A DNA stretch of 64,000 nucleotides from the NCBI GenBank assembly GCA_037176725.1, contig JAZBRS010000014.1, positions 72,894,501 to 72,958,500 of the forward strand. The letters run 5' to 3'. Of the stretch, positions 1-11,460 are shown piece after piece. The DNA comes from Posidonia oceanica. Lineage: Eukaryota; Streptophyta; Magnoliopsida; Alismatales; Posidoniaceae. The stretch's first letter is position 1. Each line of letters opens with the position of its first letter. The notes beneath the pieces are model-generated. The model saw nothing but the letters and a program-made list of their open reading frames with translations. It had not been told where the DNA came from and ran no database searches. A program made the position numbers and the translations under genes.

Positions 1-870
1 TCGAGCCACACTATGAGTGGAATGATGTTAGAAAAGGCCGCTCCTCAGGCATGTCAGGGGTGCCTACTACCTTCCCCGCGCGTACTAGGAGTCCTTACCC
101 AACTCTGGACCGCAATGACTCAGTGTCGCATCCATTTGCATGGATCCACTTTGTTTTCTTTCGCTTTCTTTGTTTACTCTGGTTTTCCTCGTCTTCCGGC
201 TTTTCCCAATTAGACTAGGTGGCGACTCCCCCTTTTTTTTTGTTGTTTATCTTATTCGTCGTTTTCAATGTTTATTGGTAATTTTACACTCTTTATTGAG
301 TCGAATCTTCCTCGGACATGCCATCTTTTGAGACCCTCTTTCTCTTCGACTGGGCGTCTGCGAGCTTTGGCAGCGGCTCCCGTATCGTATGCGAGAGATG
401 GTCGCATAAGAATGACCACCCCGTCGAAGAATTTAGACTTGATCTTTTCTTCCTTTTCCTTTTACCCTTTTATCGTCACTTATCATTTTATTGGTGTTTT
501 CTTCCTTGAGTCGAACTTTCCTCGGATGCACCATTAGCTGTGGCCCTCATTCCCTACGGCCAGGCGTCTGTGAGCTTTGGTAGCGGCCCCGAGTCGTACG
601 TCGAAAGAGACGGTCACAGGTGGCGACTCCGTATTTGCTTTATCTTTGTTTTTCCCCCTTCTTTCGGTGTTTTGAGTCGAGTTTCCTCCTCGGATCACCC
701 GCCAATAGTGAACCTGATTTCTGATCGGTGCACGCGAACTCTAGCAGCATCCCCGGACGATCGCGAAACTCCACGGGATCGCTACAGCCGCATATAGTGA
801 ACCTAGTTCCAATCAGTGCACGTGAGCTTTGGCATCATGCATGGACGATCTGAATTTCGGGATTACTACA
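1..870 (+). repeat. Element E 5' LTR, 3' portion
   Basis: The sequence matches the last kilobase of the A, B, C and F LTRs: the GGTG...TACC hairpin near 57-75, the TGGCGACTCC block, and the terminal GGGATTACTACA ending at 870. Compared with A, the last segment (219-870) is about 470 bp longer, because blocks containing GAGCTTTGG and GTGAACCT recur near 358, 568, 708 and 795. These are local tandem duplications. The start of the LTR is outside the window. Confidence 0.85.
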
Positions 871-871
871 G

Positions 872-889
872 TGGCGACTCCGCTGGGGT
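872..889 (+). other. Element E primer binding site (tRNA-Arg)
   Basis: TGGCGACTCCGCTGGGGT lies one base after the LTR end. Seventeen of its 18 bases match the complement of the 3' end (with CCA) of plant tRNA-Arg(ACG) as I recall it. It would prime minus-strand DNA synthesis. Confidence 0.85.
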
Positions 890-2088
890 TCTGCTGTGCT
901 CTGGCTTTCGCTTCTGGCTTCCTCGCTGCTTGCATTTTGCATCTTTTGTTTGCCTTTTGCTTTTGCATGCCTTGTCTGTTTGCTTGCTTGCCTGTGCTTT
1001 ATTGCTTGCTTTGCTTTTACCTGCTTTACTGCTTACTGGCCTTTATTTATTTTATTTGCTTGCTTATCCTTGCTTTATTTCTTGCATTATGCATGTCTAA
1101 ACATTTTCTTCACGCACTATGCATGCCTTTTGAGTGGTAATTGCTTTGATTCACACACTTGCTATGCCACTGCACATGCACATGCCATGCATACCTACAT
1201 TTTGATATAATAAGTGTTTTTTTCTTCACTATCATGTCCACAGCACTAGCATATACCATGTGCATGCCTTTTGCAATGATTTGTGTTGCTTACTAGCTAT
1301 GTTTGGGTGATTTTCTTCCCCTTTTACACTTAACCTAAGGACAATTAGAGACTGATTGCTTCCCCCACGGCTAACTAAAAATGGCAAGTAAAAATCAACT
1401 CTAGGAGCAACTAGAGACTGCAACACACCTGCATCCCCTTGAAGTTAATAAAATGCGCAAGATAAAACTCTAAGCATTTGCATAAAGCATCATATAGGGC
1501 ATGCATTCTTCCCATCTGAGTCCACCTACAGTCTGAGAAGGATAGTTCTGGTCTCTTGCCCCATCGCTTTGGCTTGGCGCAAGTTGGTCGGTCTATCCCC
1601 CCTTGTTAGGGGTCACGTCGGTGTGAGTAGAGGGTACTGCCCATGCTATTGGCTGGGCCGAGGCTCCTAAATCACCACCTCGTCACTGCCTGAGCTTCGG
1701 CCACGATTTAGACGTGGGACCTACTTTTTTCTAACCTGAGTCGGCGACCCATACACCCGTGAGCGCCTGCAGTAGACTACCTACTAGGGCACACTAGATT
1801 GGTGAGGGAGAGCATGCTAGAAAGCATACATCTACATTCATCATACATTAAAGAATTTGCATTTTACTTTTAGGTTCTAACCCTTGTTTTTGTTTGCCTT
1901 TTGCGCAGAGGTCAATGAGCGAGTTCCTTTGCTGGAGCTTGAGTGCATTCTCTTACTGACACCACTATGGCGACACTTGCTTTCGACCATCCTCTTCCGA
2001 GCTACTCGCCTTTACGACGATAGCTCCCCTTAGGATTCGCCCTCTTGCCCCCTGTCGCAGCCCTGTGATCACTCGCTCTCAGTCAGCA
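890..2088 (+). other. Element E untranslated leader with probable splice acceptor
   Basis: No ORF is conserved with the A or C leaders here, but blocks of sequence are. A T/C-rich TTGCTT stretch (900-1090) is followed by a conserved block at 1518-1800 that contains a CCCC...GGGG hairpin at 1597-1612. Near the end comes TTCTAAC (1875-1881), a pyrimidine tract, and GCAG ending at 1908, which looks like a plant branch point and 3' splice site. Gag starts 180 bases later. A and C have the same arrangement. Confidence 0.6.
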
Positions 2089-3790
2089 ATGGCCCAGTTT
2101 GTTGGTGATTCCCAGGCTCCAGTTGCCCCAGAGAGGGTTCCCATTTCGGCCCCTCCGACTCTCGCTTTGGTTCCCTCTATACCAGCGTCTCCTTCTCTGG
2201 TACAGTTGTCTCCCCTCAATTCTGTGGGGCAGTGGTAGACTCTGCCGAACCCGATTGCCGAGTCTATCTTGGTATCCACCGCCCGTGCTCCCGAGGCGCC
2301 ACTAACTCCACCTTCTCAGGGTTATGTCACTTTTAACACCCACCTTGCTGCGGCGACTTCAGCCATAGGACCTCCGCCTCCTCGACAATCTGCGTCCCGG
2401 CCTTTTGACTCTGGTCCCCCGCCGGTCCTGCAATTCGAAGCACCCACTGACGGGTCCCTCGAGGCACAGTACCAGCAGCTGATGGAGACTGCCCAGAGAC
2501 TGCAGGGCATGGTTCTATCTCATCGTCGTTCTTTCACTCCTACTGCTCCCAAGGCTCCTCTATGGTCTGCTCTTGCTTCTCAGGCATTCCCTTCTGCACC
2601 CCCACCTAGACCATCACCTCAGCTGCTCACTACTCTGGTGATGGGGGCTCAACTTCTGCCTCCTGCATTTGCACAACACCCTATACAGCATATTCCTCCG
2701 CCACCTAGTGGCTAGTCCTTCGGGCTGGTTGGAGCACAGTATCCCCCAGGCACGCCGCCCGGCATCGTGCCAGTGCAGCAACTGTCGCTTCCGCACTATG
2801 CATCACCCACTGCACAGCATACTAGCTTCTCTTACCCCCTGCATCAGTATTTCCCTACCCCAGCATGCATTCCAGCACACACAACACCTTTGCACGGATA
2901 CGCCGCCCATCCCGTCGCTCCACCAAGTGACGTAATGGTGGATCTGGAGGAGCACCTTGGTGCGACCCTGCCGGCGTATGCGGTCCCCACCCCTGATGCC
3001 CCATCACCTCTGGTAGCTAATCCAGACCCCATCAATAACAGGGTGGACGTCTTAGAGAAAGCACTACATCGAGTGCAGGGTGTTGACCTCTAGTCCTACC
3101 AATTCTGGGACCTCTGTTATTTCCCAGAGGCGGTGCTCCCACCGAAGTTTCGCATCCCGGTCTTTGACAAGTACAATGGTAGAGGCTGCCCAATCGCACA
3201 TCTAAAGGCATACTACAGAGATTTCGCTCAGCTCCAGGCTGACGAGAAGTTACTAATCCGCTTGTTCCAGAAAAGTCTGACTGGCCCCGTGCTCAAGTGG
3301 TTCACCTCGCTTGATATGGCCACCATCAGGACGTAGAACGACCTTAGCCAGGCGTTCCTGGGACAATACTCCTTCAACCTCGACCTAGTCTCAAAGTGTG
3401 TGGACCTGGTCGCAACAAAGCAGAACCCCAGCGAGCCGTTTGGGGAGTATGTCGGCCACTGGTGCGCCCTTGCCTCATAGGTTCGGGACGGACCCTCTGA
3501 CGAGGAGTCCCTTGAGATTGTGATCGGAGGTGTGCAGCGCGCTACTGGGGCTCTGCTCAGCATTCAACCCGTCACGACCTTCGTAGCACTGATTCAGGCC
3601 GACACCCACATAGAGAGTTCGCTACGGAGTGGCAACTTCTCAGCACTCTCTGCATTAGCCAAGCAGGCAACCATCAGCAGCACCAGCAACAACAGCAGTG
3701 GTAGCACCAGCAGCCGTCCTAAGAAGGACTCGCCGAAGACCACTGTCGCGAACGTCGACCCCGCGCCTGCACCTATTCTTCTGTCGATTC
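2089..3790 (+). pseudogene. Element E gag pseudogene, truncated by element D
   Basis: The ATG sits in the same GCAATGGCCCAG context as the gag starts of A and C. One reading frame is preserved throughout, but it is interrupted by TAG at 2236, 2713, 3091, 3334 and 3478. Comparison with the C gag shows CAG to TAG at four sites and TGG to TAG at one. The N-terminal half is Pro/Ala/Ser-rich. The core (3130-3660) carries the retrotransposon gag signature: KYNGRGCPIAHLK, LLIRLFQKSLTGP, KWFTSLDM, FNLDLV and EPFGEYVGHW. An Asn/Ser-rich stretch follows, and then D begins at 3791. The zinc-knuckle part is lost from this side. It is not translatable as full-length Gag. Confidence 0.88.
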
Positions 3791-5301
3791 TGTGGATGTG
3801 GATTTTAGGAGGGTGTTTAAGAAGATGACTACGCCTCCACGTACGTCGTCAACTTTTGTTGTGATCGCCACTTGCCTTTGGGTAGACAAGACACCTTGGG
3901 GGAGATTATAAAGATGTAGGTCCTCGGACCACTAGATCAACGGCTGGATGTTGTCTAGCGGCTCCCTCGTGTTACGTAAGCGTTTTCCTTTCCTTCAAAA
4001 CAAATAAAAAGAGAAGATCTAGATTAGTTGGTGTGTAGTAAATGATAACAAAGAAGAATAGAGGATACTAGAAACAAATAGATCTAATACTAACCGGAGT
4101 TGTTCCCCGTATGCATATGCTATGGGTCCTATTTTAAGGAATGCAATATGAAATGAAAAAGATTGGAAGAATACTCCCTTCACCCTCGTGCTGTATGCAA
4201 TGGAGTAGAAGTGGAGGCACGATCGGAGCTCCAGCTAAGTTCGAGATCTCTGGAATCATAGTTGGGATGCAGTGATCTCTGGGATCTTGGGTTTCTCTAT
4301 TGAAGGTGGAGACTAGGGTTTCTGGCTTGGAAACTCTAGCTATTTGAAGGTGGAAGCTCAAAACCCTAAAAACCTACAGAGAATTTCTCCAAGATAGGTT
4401 TTCCTCACAACTGGCTGGATGGTTTCTCTTTCCAAAATTCCGACCCTCAAACCACTGGCCTAGGGGGTCTATTTATAGACTCTAGGGGTGAGGGTGGTTA
4501 ACACATAGAAATTTCTAGAAAAAGTGGCAGTTATGGCCAGTCGCCGCATGGGTAGGCGACTAAGACCAGCAACCGCCCAAGCAAAAGTGGAGAAAACTGT
4601 AGAAATTTTCAGAAGAAAAGTGGCAGTTATGGCCAGTCGCTGTATGGGTTGGCGCCTAAGACTAGCAACCGCCCAAACTGACATGGAGAAAACCGTAGAA
4701 ATTCGGTTAACGGGAGCCACGATCGTTAGTCGCTGGTTAGGTTGGCACCTAGCAGTTGAGGAATCGTGGGAAATAACTGTTGCAGTTCCACGACCGTTAG
4801 TCACCGGTTAGGTTAGCACCTAGCTGTTGGTGGGGTTGTGGGACACAGCCGTCAGAAACAACTGCAGGAGATGGTTGACGGAGCCCACGACAGTTAGTCA
4901 CTGCCTAGAGTGGCACCTAATTCAGTCGCTTCCCCAGCTGGCAACTAGCAAGCTAAGATCATTTCTAGCTCTAACTTTTAGGTTCTATCCAGAGAAAACA
5001 TGATAAAAGGCCGGGAAACTTCAGATATCTCATGAAATCATAAAAACATCTTCTTTGACTCAAATCTGCCATGGATTTGAGTGGAATAAAGTGTGCTCAA
5101 GGTACTCGGACTTGCCATGAGTCTGAGTGCGTCAGCTCCGCCACAGCCAACAACTTAAGTCAAGTAAAATCAAGCATTGTTTTTAAGTAGATCATGAAAA
5201 CTCTGAAAAATATGTTATTAAGCCTTAGTTGTGTGATCTGGGTGCCTCAGAAGTTCCTATCCTCTATGAACTCTGGGAAATGCGAAAATGGGATATCTAC
5301 A
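3791..5301 (-). repeat. Element D 3' LTR (complete, 1511 bp)
   Basis: On the minus strand it starts TGTAGATATCCC right after a polypurine tract and ends ...CACATCCACA. The low-coordinate 200 bp (3791-3990) matches 30085-30285 closely, which identifies both as LTR copies. It contains degenerate tandem units (about 4510-4940, period near 96 bp) built on the blocks GGCAGTTATGGCCAGTCGC and GTTAGTCGCTGG. Confidence 0.85.
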
Positions 5302-5314
5302 GATGCCCCTCCTT
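5302..5314 (-). other. Element D polypurine tract
   Basis: The minus strand reads AAGGAGGGGCATC immediately before the LTR start. It is nearly identical to the tracts of A and B (AGGGAGGGGCATC), so plus-strand priming is shared although the D LTR is a different family. Confidence 0.85.
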
Positions 5315-6021
5315 GGAGTTGATCTTGGAACATGATTGAGTCCAAGGTAAGAACAAATGTCCCATTGAGCATTTCTTGAAAAGGGGAGCTCCGTCTCAAA
5401 TAATCCGCCACAAGGGATGTTCGATGATAATAAAAATGGAAGAAGGGGTGAACTGACTCGGTGTCGGGAGATTGCCGAACGGCCAGGTGGTTCGATTAAT
5501 TGCCGTCATATTGAAGACTCAGGTATGGGGGGGTCAAGTCGGGGCTATTTGTCGCAACCGATGTCAAGACCAGGTCAACCATGTAGAGATGTACTTCAAC
5601 AGGGCAGAAGCTAGGGAGGAAATCGTGGGGCAGGACCCTTACACGATCGAAAATGAGTGCTCTTGTGGCGTTATGTTTGAGATTTTACTCGGATTGGAAT
5701 TGATAGAATGATTGGTAGGAATTTGGTTAGCTCTAGGAGAATCACATGTCCTAAGGGTTTCTAACACTCTTGAAGAACAATGCTCCGTCCGTGCTCCACT
5801 TCCAAAAGAAAATGCATTCAAGCAAACAAATGCAAATGCAACATACGATGCAATGAATGGTCCAAATGCTAGGTTAGGCCGGCAGGGTACGGTTGGTCCC
5901 AAACCATATGGACATATGCAAAATGAATGAATGCAATTCGTTGTGGTCAGGTGTTTTCCATCTTCGAGTGTGACCAGCACTCTCTGGAAAGGACTATCGT
6001 CCCACAACTCGATTTGGCAAG
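5315..6021 (-). other. Element D internal 3' end, non-coding
   Basis: This 707 bp stretch lies between D's polypurine tract and the insertion point of A. No protein similarity was seen. A 148-codon minus-strand frame here runs across the A junction and is therefore accidental. Confidence 0.6.
6017..6021 (+). repeat. Target site duplication of element A, left copy (GCAAG)
   Basis: GCAAG immediately before the 5' LTR of A is repeated directly after its 3' LTR (24354-24358). A 5 bp duplication is normal for LTR retrotransposons and fixes both ends of A. Confidence 0.93.
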
Positions 6022-6149
6022 TGTTGACACCCCATTTTGACAGACTGAATTGGTGGATCTCTTTCTCTGGTGGCTTCTGGATCAAACACCTAAACCAAAC
6101 CCAAAATCACACCCATTTTCATCCCCAAAATCACTTCAAAACCCTCTCA

Positions 6150-6790
6150 AAACCTACACTTCTTCAACCTAGAAAACTACCCAAAACTCTAGGAAAATCA
6201 ACACCTCTTCAACCTAGAAAACTACCCAAAAACTCTAGGAAAATCAACACTTCTTCAACCTAGAAAACTACCCAAAAACTCTAGGAAAATCAACACTTCT
6301 TCAACCTAGAAAACTACCCAAAAACTCTAGGAAAATCAACACTTCTTCAACCTAGAAAACTACACAAAAACCCTAGGAAAATCAACACTTCTTCAACCTA
6401 GAAAACTACCCAAAAACTCTAAGAAAGTCAACACATCTTCAACCTAGAAAACTACCCAAAAACTCTAGGAAAATCAACACTTCATCAACCAAGAAAACTA
6501 CACAAAAACTCTAGGAAAATCAACATTTCTTCAACCAAGAAAACTACACAAAAACTCTAGGAAAATCAACACTTCTTCAACCTAGAAAACTACCCAAAAA
6601 CTCTAGGAAAATCAACACTTCTTCAACCTAGAAAACTACACAAAAACTCTAGGAAAATCAATACTTCTTCAACCTAGAAAACTACCCAAAAACTCTAGGA
6701 AAATCAACACTTCTTCAACCTAGAAAACTACACAAAAACTCTAGGAAAATCAACACTTCTTCAACCTAGAAAACTATCCAAAAACTATAG
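6150..6790 (+). repeat. 46-bp tandem array in the A 5' LTR (14 copies)
   Basis: The unit contains CTTCTTCAACCTAGAAAACT followed by ACCCAAAAACTCTAGGAAAATC. Variants such as ACAC for ACCC and AACCAAG for AACCTAG recur at ordered positions, which suggests higher-order amplification. The matching array in the 3' LTR has 12 copies. Confidence 0.93.
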
Positions 6791-9700
6791 GAAAACTCAC
6801 CCTTCCTGACTTAGAAAACCCACCAAAGAGTCCTTAAAATTTCAAACCAAAACCACTCCCAAAAATCCTAGAAAACCTAGGTAAAACTACCCTTTTTTTA
6901 CACCTCAAAACCCTTGCAAAACCCTTCCAAAATCCAAATCTAAACCCTTGGTCCAACACTAGAGACCCTAGGCGACACACTCACCAAATTTCACCTCTTT
7001 CCTAAACCTCTAACCCCTTCATTTATCCAAATTATCCTTTTCTCTCTCCTAAATTATTCTTTTCTCTCTCCTCTCTCTCTCCTCCTTATTCTCCTTCTTT
7101 TCACTCCCTTCCCCCTCCTTTTCTTGCTTGGCTGTGGGCCCACCTTGTGCAGCTCTCTCTTCTGTGTTTTATTTACATTTTTATCTTATTTTTAGGTTAT
7201 TCCTTGATTTTCTAATATTTATTTTCCTTCCCATCCTCTCTTTCTCCTTTCCTCCTCCATTTCTCCCTTTACTTCCTACTTTTCTTTTTCATTTCCTTTC
7301 TTCCACCTAATCCTTAAAAAACCTTTAAAAACCTTAAAAACCCCTTCAAAACTCTAAAACAAAAGAAAAACAAAACAAAATCCTAAAAAGAAGTAATTAA
7401 AAACTTAAACAAACAATTAAACAAAATCCTAACCAAATCCAACTAAAAAAGGGAAATTAAGAATGCCATCTAAAAAATACAAAACAAACAAAGGAAAATG
7501 CTATAAAATCAAGCAAAAACCAAAATATAATCAAAACAAACCAAAAAGAAAAAACCTACTAAAAATAATAAAGAACAAACCTTAAAAAAGGAAGAAAATA
7601 ATTAAGAATACTAAGGTAAATAATTAAGAAAAAACCTAACCTAACAAATCTAAAAAGAAACAATTAAAACCTAATGCAAGCCTAAAAAATTAAAAGCTTA
7701 ACAAGAAAACTTAACTAAAAAATATTAAAAGAATTTAACAAATGAAATCAAAAGCAATTTAAAAAAAAAAACTTAAGGAAGAATCCTAAAAAACTAAAAG
7801 ACTAAAATTCCTCCTAATTAATCAAAAAGCAATCCATTAAAAAAGCCTAAATAAAAATACCAACACTGAATTAAAAACTTAACAAGGGAAACTCAACTAA
7901 AAAGCTATTAAAAAATTTAACAAACGTTTAAACCGAATCAAAACAATTTAAAGAAAGCTTGAATCCTAAAAACTTAAATCAAAACTAAAAATCCTGCTAA
8001 GCCTAATTAATTTAAAAAACAATCTTTAAAAGCCTAACTAAAAAATCCTAACTTAAAAACAATTACCTTAAAAATATTCTCAAATTTTTTTTCTATTTTA
8101 TTTCACTTTTTCTTAATTCCTTTTCTCTTCCTCACCTTTCCTCTCTTCTCTTCCTTGTTTTTTCTTTCTCTTTTATTTCTTTCGTCCCGGCCCACGACCC
8201 AGGACTTCTCTTCTTCCTCCCTCCTTCTTCCTCTCCTGCCTCTCTCTGATTTCATTCTTTCCTTTTTTCTCTGCAACTCTCTCCTCAGATCGACAGCTCA
8301 CCCATCTCAGACCTGGCCGTCCTTGCGCACCGCACGTCGTTTGCCCAGACCGAACCAGCGTGCACCGCTCTCCTCCCGTGCACCTGTAGCACCCTGTCAC
8401 CACCTATTCGAGCCATTAATTGCCGCCAGAGAACCTGCAGATCAAAACCATCCATAACCAGTGGCAACCGGGATCAAAAACACACACCCTTCACTGCCCA
8501 GAAACACTCTCCTTTTTCCCGGTGCAACCCAGAGCGAGAGAGGCCCAAGAATTTCCCCCTTTTCGCTGCAAAAGCCACAGTTCTTCCTCCTCTTCAAGAC
8601 ACAACAATTCAGACCCCAAAAACACTCCCAAAACCTCTCCGAATTCGCCCCCCAATCTCACCCAACATCCAGCATTGCACCCCCTCCATTCCACAGCCCT
8701 TTCCTCCCTGAAATCATCCCCGACCACCAGGAAATCCTCACAGAACCCAACAGCATCCTCCCCCAGAAGTCCCTCCTACACAGACCAGCATTCCTCCCCA
8801 AAACCTACCCAGAAACTCACTGAAGCTCCACCTTCTCAGACCCCCAAGCACTGGCCTTCAACCCCACCACAGCCCAAGCAATCCACAGTAAACACCTACG
8901 TCGGCATTCTGTCCAAAACCAACCCAACTACAATCTCCCTCCACAGACCTCCACTGCCTGAACCAAGCCTCCAGAACCCTTCACCAAGGTCCCAGGAACC
9001 CATCGGAACCTCTTGCTCGGCCCGAGAAGCAGCACAGCCCGCCACCCACCTCTAGCAGCCAGCAATCAACCCAAAAGGCCTGATTCTTCCTCCAGCCTTC
9101 AGAGCTTCGCGCCGAACATCCAGCGAGCTCCAGAGGTCTGCGTGGAGTCCTCCCAAGCACCCGCAGACTATTGGCGACGCCCGGAGCTCCCAGACCAGCC
9201 TCGCCGCCTTCTGTAGAACAGACCCACGTCGGGGGGCCGATCGAGACGCCAGAACAGGTACCTCTTCCCCCCAGTCTTTTAGTTTTTTCTCCCACATGCT
9301 TCCTAGCCCGTTAGACTGGCTTTCTGCAACTCGTCGCCCCAAGTCAGCGCCGCCCTCTGCTTTCATCTCCGGCGAGCTCAAGCGTCGCCCCGTCACTCCT
9401 GTCTGCAGAACGACCGTCCGAGCGTCGCCCCAGCTCCACACGACTCCCTAGAACCCAGCCATGGCCTCCGCTTCCTCCGGCGTCACCCTCATCCGCCGGT
9501 CTGCCTCCAACTCCGTTTCAAACCTCTGCCGCCTCCTCCAGCTTGCCTCAGGTCACGCCGCACGCCGCCGACACCGCCCACGGCTCCGCGCTGCTCTGGC
9601 GAAGGCTCCCAGCACGCCCACACCACTCGAGCGGCCTCCCTCCACAGGCACCAGGCCTCTGCAACTCACTGCGCTACAGTTGCCTCCGCCGCACCTCGCA

Positions 9701-10237
9701 CTGATCATTTATTTTCTGTTTGTCTTACATATTCTACCCAATATTGCATTTTCGGTCTGAGTTTTTAATTATTTGCATTCCAATCCTGCCATCGTTTGAA
9801 AACCATTTAAATCTGATTTAGAATCTTATGAAATTGCACAAAAAGTTCATAGATCTGTTTATTTGCATATCAATCCAGTTGCAGTTCATTTTTTTAACTT
9901 TCTTTTAATTTAAGTCCTGCAACTTAGTTTTCATTACTCTTAGGTCATTTTCCGCATTTTTGCATGCATTGCACCCATGCATCATTGCATTTAGCACTTT
10001 CTACACACACGTAAGTATGTCTAGCTCTCCTAAATTTGGGAGGACCTGTTTTGCACACCCGTAGGCCCCCTTTTACACTTAGATCCTTTCTTCTCCCCTG
10101 TTCTGGCCTTCTGCCTTGAAGCCTGATTATCTTCTGATCAAACCGCCGGATCTTCGCAACCAAGATACCTGAACGACCCCGGTGGAGCGCACTTCAATAC
10201 AGACCAAGCATTTCTCAGATCAAGCTTCAGGTCTTCG

Positions 10238-10245
10238 AGGTAAGT
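10238..10245 (+). promoter_or_regulatory. Probable 5' splice site in the A 5' LTR
   Basis: AG|GTAAGTCC is a near-perfect plant splice donor (intron starting at 10240). The same position in other elements reads AG|GTAAGT (B), AG|GTATGT (C) and AG|GTATAT (F), each followed by a CCTGAAC block. About 200 bp upstream is conserved and could be the first exon. The likely partner is the acceptor at 12606. Confidence 0.6.
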
Positions 10246-10311
10246 CCTCCTGAACTTCTGCACAGCATCTTTTGCATATCATTTGCATTGCATGGCTTTT
10301 AGACGCTTTGT

Positions 10312-10740
10312 TTCGCCTATTTCTTGCACCGTTTTGCATGCCGACTTCGTTTCTTGCACCGTTTTGCGTGCTGACTTTGTTTCTCGCCCTATTTTACGTT
10401 CTTGCTTTGTTTCTTGCACCGTTTTGTGTGCCCACTTTGTTTCTTGCACCGTTTTGTGTGCCGACTTTGTTTCTTGCACCGTTTTGTGTGCCGACTTTGT
10501 TTCTTGCACCATTTTGCGTGTCCGCTTTGTTTCTTGCACCGTTTTGCATGCCGACTTTGTTTCTCGCACCGTTTTGCTTGCCGACTTTGTTTCTCGCACT
10601 GTTTTATGTTCTTGCTTTGTTTCTCGCATTGTTTTACGTTCTTGCTTTGTTTCTCACACCGTTTCGTGTGCCGACTCTTTTTCTTGCACCATTTTGCATG
10701 CTGACTTCATTTCTCGCATCGTTTTGCATGTTTTACGTTG
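10312..10740 (+). repeat. 30-bp tandem array in the A 5' LTR (14 copies)
   Basis: Degenerate units follow TTGCACCGTTTTGCGTGCCG then ACTTTGTTTC. Because the period is a multiple of three, several frames stay open through it, but the resulting Cys/Phe-rich peptides are by-products. The array recurs in B, C and F at the same LTR position with different copy numbers. Confidence 0.93.
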
Positions 10741-11265
10741 TTTCCTCTTGCATGTCGCCTGCATTGCCTGTTTTTACCGCTGTTTTGTTTTATCGCCTGC
10801 ATTTGCATATAGGGCAGTGATGCTTACTGCCTGGAGTTCTCATGAACCAAGTTTCGCCCAGTTCGGAACACAAACAGCGCTGTTGAGCACTTTGATAGCA
10901 CGTTTAATTCCTTGCATGCATTTTCATCACTTAGAGCATACCTATGAGCATTTAATTAGGCATTCATTGGCACTTAGGCATTCAAAGTCTGCATTTCCCT
11001 GCATATGCGAGCGTAAGCCTAGAAAGACCGATTCTCGAGCATGTCGGGGGTGCCTAACACCTTCCCCACGCGTAACAAGAGTCCTTGTCCTTTCTCTTGG
11101 CCTATAATGACCATATTGCCCTTATCCTAGGCACAAGTCACATCATTTGCATTCATTTGCATCTCATTTCTTTTGCATTGCCCTGGATTGCATCTTTGGC
11201 TTGGTTTTGCATGATCATTCACGCATTTCCCCGGTTTTCCTTGTCTCCCGACCTAATAGACCTGG

Positions 11266-11276
11266 TGGCGACTCCG
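11266..11276 (+). other. PBS-like tRNA-Arg complement inside the A LTR
   Basis: TGGCGACTCCG repeats the first 11 bases of the real PBS, about 180 bp upstream of it. Equivalent copies occur at 24179, 51202, 220 and 621 on the plus strand, and at 30451-30461 and 62187-62197 on the minus strand. Confidence 0.7.
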
Positions 11277-11442
11277 AATTGTCTTATCTTCTTCTTTTCT
11301 TCCCTTTTTTTTCCCTTTTTACGTGTTTTCGAGTTAAGTCTTCCTTCTCGGACCTAGCCGCTTATAGTGAACCTGATTCTTATCGGTGCACGCGAGCTTT
11401 TGGCAGTGTGCATGGACGATCTGAACACTGGGATTACTACAG

Positions 11443-11460
11443 TGGCGACTCCACTGGGGA
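11443..11460 (+). other. Element A primer binding site (tRNA-Arg)
   Basis: TGGCGACTCCACTGGGGA lies one base after the LTR end. It has one mismatch to the tRNA-Arg(ACG) complement seen perfectly in C. Confidence 0.9.

Larger units (their letters stand above)
1..3790 (+). mobile_element. Element E: Ty3/gypsy Tat-like retrotransposon, partial, host of the nest
   Basis: This is the left-hand part of a plus-strand element of the same superfamily as A and C. The window opens inside its LTR; the LTR ends at 870, the PBS follows at 872, and a decayed gag runs from 2089. The gag is cut at about 3790 by element D, whose LTR begins there. The rest of E (end of gag, pol, 3' LTR) should lie to the right of the window, beyond the nested elements. 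Five in-frame stops make it the most decayed gag after D, which fits its being the oldest layer. Confidence 0.85.
6022..11441 (+). repeat. Element A 5' LTR (5420 bp)
   Basis: It begins TGTTGACACCCC and ends GGGATTACTACA. Regions in order: a 46-bp tandem array (6150-6790), a T/C-rich part (7000-7320), an A-rich low-GC stretch (7320-8090), a GC-rich Pro/Ser-like stretch (8290-9700), a block conserved with B and C that ends in a splice donor (10040-10239), a 30-bp array (10312-10740), and a conserved 700 bp tail. No ORF in it is conserved between families, so it appears purely regulatory. A core promoter could not be placed. Confidence 0.92.

Noticed and set aside
5639..6085. 148-codon minus-strand ORF
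   Set aside because: It crosses the D/A insertion junction, so it did not exist before A inserted.
8420..9055. 211-codon Pro/Ser/Thr-rich ORF in the A 5' LTR (longer copy at 21185-21958)
   Set aside because: It is low in complexity, differs in length between the two LTRs, and is not preserved in frame in the B or C LTR.
10272..11107. Long Cys/Phe-rich ORFs through the 30-bp arrays (also 23037-24020, 30852-31781, 62642-63805)
   Set aside because: A 30-bp period keeps frames open on both strands; the peptides are periodic and several frames are open at once.
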